DNA of 64,000 bases from Pochonia chlamydosporia 170. Lineage: Eukaryota; Ascomycota; Sordariomycetes; Hypocreales; Clavicipitaceae. The DNA lies in NCBI RefSeq assembly GCF_001653235.2, contig NC_035791.1:2604001-2668000 (forward strand), written 5' to 3'. Position numbers and translations under genes: made by a program. Below, piece after piece: positions 36,357 through 46,205 of this stretch (positions are counted from its first letter, which is position 1; each line of letters begins with the position of its first letter). Under the pieces are notes generated by a model, which saw nothing but the letters and a program-made list of their open reading frames with translations, was not told where the DNA came from and made no database searches.

Positions 36357-37061
36357 CTAATTCCGACCCTGTGAAATGAACGTTAGTGTTTGTCCCAGCA
36401 GTGCCATGTACTCCGGGGATCGGTGGTCGGTTTACCTCCATGAATCCTTCCATGAAGCTCGATGGCAGCCTCTTATCTCCTCTGAAGTTCTCCTCTTTGA
36501 AATAGGACATGACGTGGGTGGTCTGCTTCCAGAAGTTCATCATTTCCTGTGTTTCCAACTGGTTAGAACTTCCAATTCCCGAAACTGAGTGGTCGGTTGG
36601 GTTGTATCGTGAAGGCATACCTGGTACTCGGCATGGGACTTGAACAGCAGGACATCGACAACCGGAAGCTTCGCCGCGAATCGGTTTCGCTCAAACTCCT
36701 GACGGACGCGGGTTCTGATGGCGGAGATGGGCAAGGGCATGTTGTACATGGTCTGGATCTCTGGCGCCTAAATTGCCTCGTTAGCCGGTGCCGCTACTAT
36801 GATTGATGGCATCGCATCTGTGAAAATCGACTGCAATTGATGGAAAATCGTCGAGGGAGAGTATGTTCGGCTGGAGAGATGTCAATTGGAGACGGGTAGA
36901 CGTACAGCTCGGATCCATTCGCGGTAGGAGGAGAGAACTCGACGCTTCGCATCCGACCAGTTGGCCGCTATACAGCTCATTAGCACGCTGGCGGTCAATA
37001 TAATACCGGAGAACGTACATTGCGTCGTCTTTTTGGCGAATTGTGTCGGCGTGATAGCCAT
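36357..37061 (-). CDS. NDUFA6: Mitochondrial complex I LYR-family 14.8 kDa subunit (NDUFA6 homologue)
   Basis: Five exons on the minus strand (37061-37019, 36967-36906, 36767-36621, 36546-36436, 36368-36357) give 124 aa. The first exon encodes [14 protein letters not shown]; the second has the LYR-type helix [13 protein letters not shown]; then [23 protein letters not shown] and [12 protein letters not shown]; the end is [11 protein letters not shown]. The protein binds acyl-carrier protein at the matrix arm of NADH:ubiquinone oxidoreductase. The last coding exon is only 12 nt (GGTCGGAATTAG). It is supported by a CAG acceptor and by the GRN ending; without the splice the frame runs on into unrelated sequence. 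The start is 289 bp from BUD31, head to head. Confidence 0.93.
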
Positions 37062-37350
37062 GGCGGGCAGTCAATGCTTCTCAACTTGGAGACCACTGTC
37101 CTTCCTGTGACGTTGAACCGTCAAACGAGGTAGATCACGACCAGAGGACCAAAATGCATCACGTGATGATATCCGCCACATCTTCGAGGTGCACGCCACA
37201 ATTGATAATGCCCCTCGACAGCTGGCTGAGTAACCTCTGACGTTTATTTTCTGTTGCTGGATACGAGCATTTCCATTTTCACTTTGTAAACATCGAACCA
37301 TCTCGTCATATCTACAGAATCAACAGCCGCTCGGCTGTACTTACGAGATC
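37062..37350. promoter_or_regulatory. Compact bidirectional promoter of NDUFA6 and BUD31
   Basis: Only 289 bp separate the two divergent start codons, so regulatory elements and both 5' leaders must lie here. The function is inferred from geometry; I do not identify a specific factor site. Confidence 0.6.
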
Positions 37351-37857
37351 ATGCCTGCGATACGACACTCTTCAAAGAGAAAACCACCGCCAGAAGGCTT
37401 CAGCGACATCGAAAATGACCTTTTAATCTTTGCCAACAAGATGAAGGATGCGCAGAACAAGCCGCCTCCTCAGGGACCAAAATACCAAGCGCAGTGGGAG
37501 ATCTTCCAAATCTCACATCAACGGAGTCGCTACATTTACGATTTATACTATGAGAAGGAGGCCATCAGCAAGCAGCTGTACGACTGGCTGTTGAAGAATG
37601 GCTACGCAGATGCCATGTTGATCGCGAAGTGGAAGAAGCAGGGTTACGAGAAGGCAGGTTTTTGATCGCATGTACCACGAGAAGAGGGCTAAAATTTACT
37701 AACCTGCCACTAGCTTTGCTGTCTCCGGTGTGTCCAGACGAAAGAAACCAACTTCAACAGCACATGCATATGTAGGATTCCTCGAGCCGAAGTCAAAGAG
37801 GGCCAAGACGTTCAATGTGTCAGCTGTGGTTGCAGAGGGTGCGCCTCGAGCGACTGA
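37351..37857 (+). CDS. BUD31: Pre-mRNA splicing factor BUD31 (G10/Cwc14)
   Basis: Two exons (37351-37653 and 37714-37857) give 148 aa, the usual G10 length. The first exon holds IENDLLIFANKMKDAQN, ISHQRSRYIYDLYY, SKQLYDWLLKNGYADAMLIAKWKKQGYEK. The second has the conserved cysteine-rich zinc-binding end (LCCLRCVQTKETNF, CICRIP, CVSCGCRGC). BUD31 is part of the activated spliceosome (Cwc2/NTC group). The intron appears to start with GC instead of GT: AAG/gcaggt...tactaacctgccactag. The nearby GT would put the downstream exon out of frame and destroy every cysteine motif. Retention of this intron gives a stop three codons in, leaving a protein without the zinc-binding end. Confidence 0.95.
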
Positions 37858-38099
37858 GCTCGAGAACGAATCAGGGCTACTAGCTCACGCATTAAGGATG
37901 ATTTAAGGCGTTTTTGGCGTTTGATGAAACTTCAAGCAGGAGAGTTTGGAAAAAATAGCAATCATGCCGACGGATATAAAGGTTGGAAGCAAGGGACCCA
38001 AGAGGTAGCGATCCTTCATTTGGCCAATCATCATCAAATCATAAATTATTCATACTGATCATTATCATTATGCAGTCGCCCCCTTCGTGTGATTTTCCT

Positions 38100-38955
38100 T
38101 CATGACTTTGAGAAACCCGCCCGGCCGCCTCGACCAAACCGGACGCTGGGAGGAACAAACTGCAACGCTGACATGGCTCCAGTGAGATCCGCCATGTCTG
38201 CGTCCGCATTTTGCTTTTTAGGAGCCAGCTCCTTGACGGCGCCTGGGGGCAGCGACTTGCTGTTTTTGCTCTCGCCCTTTGAACCTGCATCCGTTCCCTC
38301 CAACGTGTTTGCTCTTCGTCGTGATTCCTTTGATATGGAGGCTGTCGATGACCTCCGTCGGCGGTGGTCGCCTTCAACCAGTAGTGATCGTCTTCCATCA
38401 ATCCCATCCTTAGTGACGCCAAAGAAGAAGTTTTTCGGGTACAAATGCTTGTCAATCATGTGTAGACGCCGCTTTTGATGCGTCAGACACTTGCGCTCAC
38501 ATCCCTCAACAAAACAGGAAAACTGTGATACATAAGCGTTAGCCCAGGTATCGTAGAGTATACAGACTGAAGCGGGGTTTAAGTGATACACGTACCGTGT
38601 GTTCGCCTTTGTCTCTTCGCACTCTAACAAGCGGGTCGTGGCATTCTTCGATGTGTACATCAAGCAGGTGCTGCGAGGGAAAGTTCTTGCGGCATTCAAG
38701 ACATCGGTTGGTGTGAAACAGGTTGTAATGCGATTCGTATTCCTGGTACGACCTGAAAGCGATCGGTTCTTTATGAGGGGGAAGTGCGCATTTCATTGTG
38801 GGCGTGTCGTTGTCGTCGTCGTCGTCTTCGACCGCCGAGTCGAGCTGTGATATTTTGGTGGTGGGTAAACTGGAGTCTCGACTTTGATAGCGCTCTGTAT
38901 CCCCGTCTTGGGAATGGGAGTCTAAATGCTCTTCCGGCTCTCGTGAGCGCTTCAT
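38100..38955 (-). CDS. C2H2 zinc finger protein, ZNF511-like
   Basis: Two exons on the minus strand (38955-38596 and 38522-38100) encode 260 aa. An acidic N-terminal region (a run of D residues near 45-50) precedes MKCALPPHKEPIAF. Two zinc-finger-like segments follow: CLECRKNFPSQHLLDVHIEE, with a CH pair after it, and CFVEGCERKCLTHQKRRLHM followed by IDKH. The HLIDKHxYPKNFFF-type segment after the second finger is characteristic of the ZNF511 family. The C-terminus is Ser/Arg/Lys-rich, with an RFGRGGRAGF end. Molecular function in fungi is poorly known. Nuclear localisation is inferred from the fingers and basic stretches. The intron has GTACGT and CAG ends. Confidence 0.88.
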
Positions 38956-39918
38956 CTTTTATTAACTTGAATATTAGCTTGGTGGGGTACACTATTACTT
39001 TTTGGTCGCTGCTGTAAAAGAGTAAAATGGCTTGGAAGTTTCGTCGTCGAGTTGAGGCGAGGCGGTGGCGGACGTTGGATCAGCCGGATGGAGGGGTTTG
39101 ACGACAGGATGCAGACAATGCGTTCATGGACGTGGTTGTGAGCTTCGCTTCAAATGATGTGTGGTGAGAAAGTCTTGCAAGAGTTTGTGAGGCAATTATC
39201 CAATGTCTCATAAGCTAATGAGCAAGAGGGATAATTATGTGAATTGTGATTAGCGATGTTGAGATGCAGCACGAGCAAGATGTTCTGGTGGGGTTTGGTT
39301 GGGCGGGATTGACTCAAGTGCTGTCTGGTTGTCTGTGGGTGTCTGGTGGGCTGCATCTGGTACCGTTGACGGCTTGTGGCTGGCCATACGCCACAAGCAG
39401 CGGAGATCATTGATGCTTCAGAAGACATAGACCAGACTTGATGTAAAGAGATGCCCTACCAAGGGCAGTTCAAGGTTGCTGTACAATTCAAACGCAACCA
39501 GCCATTTGAACTAAAAAGTCAGCATGCGAATAGAATGTGAAGACTACTATACATTTGCTACCAACATAAAATTTAAGTTGCAAAACTCGCCTCCAACTTT
39601 TATACATTCAGTTTACCAGACCATTGAGACCTTCCAATGTGCAGTCTGGCTGGTGCTTTTGCCAGGCACAACACACCAGACTTGAGCCGTGTGGGGTCAG
39701 ATGGTGTGCAGACGGACTGCCACTGGCTGAATCCTTGGCCTGGACTGGGACCTGCTTCGGCGATGAGTCGACTATTACGTTCCATGGGCAAAGTTGAATT
39801 GTTCTGGTTGAGAGGGAAAAAAAAAAATCCATCAGCTCCATTTTGCATCAAGCGTCCCGTCCATGTGCAGTCCGGTCTGGGAACGGGCCACATCCAAGTG
39901 GTTCCCTCCAGCTGGCGC

Positions 39919-39941
39919 GACCAGACCAGACCAGACCAGAC
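39919..39941. repeat. GACCA pentanucleotide microsatellite
   Basis: More than four perfect tandem GACCA units, the complement of the CTGGT-type unit at 14816. Confidence 0.85.
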
Positions 39942-40243
39942 ACATCATTAGTTGAGACCCGAAGAATTGCCAGTGCCTGATCCCAGTCTGGTCTGGTTCA
40001 ATGTTCGGCTCTGGCCTGGTCCTTACTTTATCTTTCTTAGTTCATTCCGTGAATCCTGTCCATGCTCTCTCCATCCAGTATTTAGACTTGCCTGTTCGTC
40101 AACCTTGAGGGGTTCAGATGTCGCTCACCTTTTCCTGAACACGGGCTCACTTTGTTGTATTTATTTCTGTCCGCCTGCTGTCGCATTGTCTCGCTGGGCT
40201 GCGCAAGAACCTCTTTTTGACCCAAGTTTGCTGCCCTCCCCCT

Positions 40244-40266
40244 CTCGACTCGACTCGACTCGACTA
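40244..40266. repeat. CGACT pentanucleotide microsatellite
   Basis: About four tandem CGACT units in the upstream region of the EST1-like gene. Confidence 0.8.
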
Positions 40267-40604
40267 CCATTCTCTTTTCCCGACCCTGTTCCCGCGCTGT
40301 TCGCCAGAACCACCATCATCTCCAATGAGTTCCTCCCCGGCGAAGCAGATAGACTTCCGCGAGCCGAGCCTGGTACTAGCCATTCCTCTTTGCCGTCAAC
40401 TCGGCATACGGGTGGTTTGACCCTTCGTCATCGTTGCTGGCTCATAGTCCTCTGAGAGTATGACGTGACAATCATCTCTGACAATCTATTACTTGATTGC
40501 ACTTTGTCGCGCCAATAACCCATCTATTCGACCGTGACTGTAACGCCAAAATTCGACCCGGCCAAATTCGAATCGAAACCAGCCTTGCGATAAATACCGA
40601 CAAA

Positions 40605-43600
40605 ATGGCCTCGTCGACTTCTCAAGCTGGCCAGTATTGGCAGTATGTCATTCTTATTCCTCCCCCGTCCAAGTGCCTGGGGCTTCTGTTATTCTGGATA
40701 GAAGGCTCTTGTCGCTTCCCTCCATACAGCAGGCTAGGCGATATAAACTTTCAAGAATCGAGGACTAATTTGCCTTTACCTACAGCCAAGCTTTGAAACT
40801 AAGGAAGCATTTAATGAAGCAGCTAGAGAAACTCAAAGCTGAGAGTGCCTCTGGAGTGCAGGTATCGCACTACGAGGCCGTCGAAAGCACCCTGGAGCAG
40901 TAAGTGCAAATTCTCCCTCTCATACGCTCTACCCTGGCCAAGCCGTTACTCATCGTTTCTCCAGATTTCGTCTTGCATTCGTTCATACAATCTTTTTGGA
41001 TTTCGCATATGGTGTCAAGGAGAACACGGAAGATGTTCTCTGGGCTTTGCATACCGCCATCAACTCCGAATATAGACGCATTCAGAGCCGACTGAGACAA
41101 TCCGCCCACGCCGTTGAGAGACGCAAACTGGAAAAGCACTACAACAATTTTCTTCGCGTTGCACAGAAATTCTACAGGGGATATATCCAACGCCTTGCCG
41201 CGCGGTACGATGTTCCGGAACTCAGGAGAGCCGCACGTGGCATCGATGTCAACCTGCAAGACAACGAAGACAGCATTAGCCCAGTCCCAACAGAGTTGAG
41301 CGCTATGGTTTTGACGTCATGCCACTCGACCCTGCTGCGTCTGGGAGATTTGTCTCGGTATAGGACTCAAGCTAGACATAAGAACTCTACCTATCAGTCT
41401 GCGTTGACCTATTATAGCCTTGCGCATCTTCTGAAACCCCAGTCTGGATATGCATATCACCAGATGGGCATGGTTCACTTGGATCAAGGCAATCACCTTG
41501 ATGTCGTCTACAATTTCTATCGTTCCTGGGCGGTCGATGCACCTCACCCAAATGCAAAGGCCAATCTTGAAGCAGAATTCAAGTCTCTCCAGCTGCCAAA
41601 TTCATCCAAATCGCGACAGAATACGTCATCCGCAGCCCAAGATGCCTTCTCCATGTGGTTTGTCAGGCTCCATGCACTCTTTTACAAGGGCGAAAACTTC
41701 CCGCAACAGGCGGAGCTAGAAGGCGAGGTTAAGCACCGGCTCGAAATGGCCTGTCACAGCGACCAATCTGCAGATACGCTGGGCAAGATGGCGCTGGTTA
41801 ACATTTCTGCCCTTCATATTGCGTCGACCCTGTACAAAGGTTGGTTCTATTCTCATCCCCCACCTGGCATGCTTGCCGTTTCCTCACTTGCTAACTCTAT
41901 ACCAGAGTCGATGGCATCAGCTGCGTCGAGATTTTACCAATTTGCCTTGCGATTTAATGCCATGTTTGTGTCAACATTTTGCGCAGCCTTCGAATCGGAG
42001 CTTAAAGAAGCAACATCCGAGAATGGAACGACTGATGGATCTGATACTGCGTCCCCCAAAATCTCGCCCATGGTCGCGGCCCTTCTTCCTGTCTTGCGCT
42101 TGTATAGCATGTGGCTTGCTGCCCACCGTAGCGAAATCTGCGCCGCTATTGAAGCATTCGGAGGAGTCGTACCTTGCATGGTTCAAAATCTTGCAAAGGT
42201 GTTCACTTTGCTCTGCGTCTTCACCTATAGTCAGACCTTGGCAACCTGTTCATATCTGCTCAAGGAGGATTTGGAAATTCGTGGGTTCCGCCCCATATCT
42301 GGCGAGACCATTCCTCAGCAATGCCGATGCTTTTGCAGCGAGGACTGTTCCCCAAAAATCTACCTTCAGGATGAAGACTCTCGGCTGGCACCATCCCAAG
42401 AGAACCTGGCCAGAGTATTGGATATTCTCCGCTGTGCATACTTTCTTGCTGAAGACTCAAGCTTTCCCTTGCATCATAAGGTCGTTGACAATTCACTCAT
42501 CTTTGAATACGGTGCTAACGGCACTGTTACCACTCGCGCAACTGACCAATCCACGCCGACAATGCGAGTGGTCGGCGCGGAGAGGTCGGCTGTACCCTCC
42601 AACGCTGTCGCTATAGACACACCAAGAAAGGAGCATATCAGGGTTAGGAGTCTCACGAGTCGCCCGAGTCCTGGTACGCTATCGCCCGAAGAACCACTCC
42701 AGCTATCGAGCCACTCCGGCCCCGATGTTAGTGCTTGCAAGCCGCCAACGGCCGAGCAGCAACAGGGTGTACAGGATGAAGGAAATTTGGATGACACAGA
42801 CAACGCATTGTTTGATATGTTGTCTCCCTTCCTAAAACCACCAACTCCACAGCCTCAGCAGCGGTCCGGCCAGCCCACGGATGAGTCTTCCTACGGCATG
42901 CACACAACGACTGCAAACAATGCACTTGGCTCCTTCCAAACGGAGCGCAGTCCTTCTGGGCCGACCCCTTCTGGAAAGTTTGCGCAATTGCCATGGGCCT
43001 GGTTTAACACCCCCGAGCCAGAGCGACCTGTCGGAGGCGAGACGCCTAATGGACAGACGGCCTTTTCTGCCAACCCCAGCCCATACCACTCACCGACGCA
43101 GTCCATGAACGGCGGGAACACTCTGGATGACCCTTTTGCGACCCCTGGACGGAACAACAATGGCGTTTTTGCCAATGGCCATGCCGTCCAGCCTCAGAAC
43201 AGGCGAAGCGTCACTGGCCCTGTCATGTCCAACCCTGAATCTGCTCATCGTAGCCACCTGCTTCAGGCCTTTTCTGGCACAAATGTACCGCGAAGCTCAC
43301 CCTTCACCCAGTGGGGTGAAAACCAGCAGTCGACCAGACAGAATAACGGCCCGGCCGTATCACCTTGGGGACCTCGGGCCCTGGACAACCTCCCTCAGTC
43401 GACGGGAACTTCCGCCTTCTCCCATCCCAGCAGCCTGTACCAGGGCACGCCAGCGAACGACGTTGGCCTTGGATTGAGAGCCATGGCAGGTGGTGGGTCC
43501 GAACACCAGCCTTTGAGTCCAGCTCATGTCGAGCCGACGGCGAGATATTTGCAGATGGACCAGACTACACTAAACTACAATGAGGCTATCCTGCAAGCTG

Positions 43601-43620
43601 CGTACCGTGGACATAAGTGA
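40605..43620 (+). CDS. EST1/SMG7/EBS1-like protein (14-3-3-like TPR, telomere or NMD factor)
   Basis: Three certain exons (40605-40642, 40786-40899, 40965-43620) encode 935 aa if the last is unbroken. The N-terminus has LRKHLMKQLEKLK and FVHTIFLDFAYGVKENTEDV; the middle holds the EST1 core (LGDLSRYRTQ, ALTYYSLAHLLKPQSGYAYH, QMGMVHLDQGNHLDVVYNFY), then YLLKEDLEIRGFRPISGE. The last 350 residues are low-complexity Pro/Ser/Gln-rich. In the family, Est1 supports telomerase and Ebs1/SMG7 acts in nonsense-mediated decay; sequence alone does not choose. A probable fourth intron lies at 41840-41905: GT...gctaactctataccAG, 66 nt, so it keeps the frame whether spliced or not. Splicing removes 22 residues (GWFYSHPPP...) that look out of place and gives 913 aa. 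Confidence 0.9.
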
Positions 43621-44119
43621 TTTTGATTTGTTACACTGAGTTATTCCGTTGAAAAATTCCGCGAGCTTCTTGATTGTGACAAGCGTCCAGTACAGACCAG
43701 TCAGTCCAGTCAAGTACGGGGGAATCTGTGCAAGTTTGCAAGGCTCTTGCGGGTGTCCGTTCTGCTGCAAGGCACAGATGCCATCAAAATTGGCAACATT
43801 TCTTGATAATCACCAGCGCTTCATCAGCTATATTTGACAAAACAAGCGACCAAAGTTTGACAGACGGTGATTTCACAACATCACCACACGAAAGCATGTC
43901 TATTTTTGCATCTTTTTATGTGCTTCATCAAATTAAACAAAAGATGATCGGATCGTGGAGGATACCGAATCGCTATGCGAAGAGAGCCACAACTTCTGGG
44001 GGCTCCTTTTGCCACTGATGCAAAACGCCGTTGTTGAAACCGTTTCCCTTTGAGCCCTCAACGCCAAACCACATTCATTTTACCGAATAAAATCAATTGT
44101 CCCGCCTATGGGGGAGGCT
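43621..44119. other. Intergenic region between convergent genes
   Basis: About 500 bp between the 3' ends of the EST1-like and adenosine kinase genes. Nothing beyond presumed 3' untranslated sequence is seen. Confidence 0.6.
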
Positions 44120-45646
44120 TTAAGAGGAGGCCGCGTAAGTCTGCTTGGGGAAGGGATACCTGGTTGGAGGAAAGTGAGTCAGTCAATGCGTTTGTGGGAA
44201 ACAGTGGTATGGTTGGTATGTGGGTGACGGCAAGGGCGGTTGTTTCTACGTCTGCGAGCCATGTTTTATCCAATCCATATGAGTCGGATATAAGACCAGA
44301 TAGAATGGTGTGAATGAATGACAACAATGATTGCTAGGGAATGTGATGAAAGTTGAAAACTTACGAAGGTCCAAGTTCCTGAATGCTCAGTCTGGCGAGC
44401 CACTGACCCATGTCGATAGAAGTAGCAAGGTCCTTGCCCTGCATGATACCGGCCAACAGACCGCCAGCAAAGGCATCGCCAGCGCCGTTGGTATCATTGA
44501 TCTGCTCCTTGGTGATGGCGTGGACAGGGAATTCCTTAACGGCGTCCTCGCCCTGGACGGCAACGAGGGTAGGCTCGGTGCCTTGTGTGACAATGGCAAT
44601 TCGCTTTCTCTTGCCGTTCTCCTTGGGCAGGTTGGCGAGGTGCTTGCAAACGTCCTTGGGCTCCTTGGAAGGCAGGTCGTGCGATTCGGCGTAAGCAGCG
44701 GCCTCGGTCTCATTGCCAATGACGTAGTCCCAGTAAGGGGCGGAGGCGTCGACGGGGTCCTTGAAGAACTGGGGGATGAAGGGAGCAGAGAGAGACAAAA
44801 CAAAGATCTTGTTATTCTCGGCAGCCTGCTTCGCGAGCTCCATAATGGCGGGAGGGCAGACTATATAATTCACATTGCGTGTTAGTGTATTTGAACCAAT
44901 ATGGATCTGTAGTATTAAAAATGGTGGGTTCTCTGTGAGTAGCGGGTTCTTTACCTGTGAAGTGGTAACCACCAATGTAGTACACATCGGCATTCTCAAC
45001 GAGCTTCCAGATCTCAGGCTTCTTCAAGTGGTCGAGATCGTAGTGGTTGGCGGCGCCGAGATCAGTGCACAAGCTTCGGTTGTGGCCGGTGATGACAACA
45101 CCGCAACGACCAGTCTTCTTGTCGGGGTCGACGCGGTACTCGACGCGAAGGCCAGCAGCGTCGACGGCATCCTTCATGATGGCGGAGTACTTGTCATCGC
45201 CAGCACCGCCGAGGTAGACGACGCTGTTGGGGGGCAGGATGTACTGGGCACCACGGGCAGAGTTTTGGGCGGCACCACCAGCAATCAGCTTGGCATCGAA
45301 GTTGTTGAGCAGATCCTCGTACAGAGGGAGGTGCTGCTCCTCGGCCAGGATGGCATCATTGGCCTTGAGTCCATACTTGTCGAGAAGGGCCTGGTCGCCA
45401 ACAGCTTGGATATCTGTAATGAGGAGAAGTGAAGATGGTTAGATAAAGCTGCGTGTGGTGAATATGTTGACAACAGTTTGTGGATAGCCTCTCAATTCAT
45501 GGTGGGGGGTGACGTTGGTAGTGAGGGGGAAAAGGCAACAGAGTGTCGGGAAGAGCCGCCCCTCAATGCGAGAGGAAGGGCCATTGGAACGTACCGAGAA
45601 GAGGGTTCTCGAGGCAGAGAAGACCGTATTCCTTTGCAGCAGCCAT
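44120..45646 (-). CDS. ADO1: Adenosine kinase
   Basis: Four exons on the minus strand (45646-45595, 45413-44955, 44860-44365, 44159-44120) encode 348 aa, the normal length. It has the PfkB-family layout: LLCLENPLLDIQA at the start, IAGGAAQNSARGAQY and VVYLGGAGDDKYS in the small-lid domain, and the catalytic NDTNGAGDAFAGG near residue 299 (Asp general base). YWDYVIGNETEAAAYAE is the family segment before the nucleotide site. The short last exon (40 nt) gives YPFPKQTYAASS, the usual fungal C-terminus. The enzyme phosphorylates adenosine to AMP and removes the adenosine made by S-adenosylhomocysteine hydrolase, so it supports methylation and purine salvage. The last intron (205 nt) is longer than its neighbours. 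Confidence 0.96.
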
Positions 45647-46205
45647 GATGATGAATGAGTGCAGAATTGTGCAAAATCAATAGAACAGAATACGCAATGG
45701 ATCAAGCAAGATCTGGAGAGATGGATGGAGTCGGAGTTGAACGGTCAACAAGGTGGGAAAGATTTTTGAATGGCGGCAGTGGGATGAAATGGCGGGGCTC
45801 GAAGAATCTCCGAATCTCAGGAACTCTCAGGCCCTGGGAGCAACAGTCGGGCTTTTGGTTTGATGGACATGGACATGGAGGGGCTGCAAACATTGAATGT
45901 TTGGTCAGGGTCGAGCATCAAATGTGGGGCAAATTCCGACAAATGCCAGCCCAAGAATCCTTTCTTTTGTCTTGGATGAAAGCATAGAGCCTTGTCCTCA
46001 TCGTCCATAGTTTCAGAAATACGCCTGATACTATATGCTTAAAAAAGAATATATAATAAATGTGTGTCTGCTTGTGAAAATTCATTGCTTTAATGGACTA
46101 TTGCTGCACGCTATGTGAACGTCATGTTCAGCTTTGTCACACGCAAAGAACCCAACAGGCAAACATGGCTACCACTTCAGCCATGCACTTTGACAGATTG
46201 CTACT
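45647..46205. other. Intergenic region upstream of adenosine kinase
   Basis: About 560 bp containing the adenosine kinase promoter and the 3' end of the DUF4037 gene. I see no gene here. Confidence 0.55.

Larger units (their letters stand above)
38956..40604. promoter_or_regulatory. Shared upstream region between the zinc finger gene and the EST1-like gene
   Basis: About 1.6 kb between divergent starts. It contains a GACCA run at 39919-39941 and a CGACT run at 40244-40266. Open frames here (for example 39952-40455) carry no protein features. I see no gene. Confidence 0.5.

Noticed and set aside
39952..40455. Open frame of 167 codons on the plus strand upstream of the EST1-like gene
   Set aside because: Composition follows the C/T-rich promoter region, and no protein feature is seen.
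41819..42616. Open frame of 265 codons overlapping the EST1-like gene in another frame
   Set aside because: The other frame carries clear EST1-family sequence; this one is its shadow.
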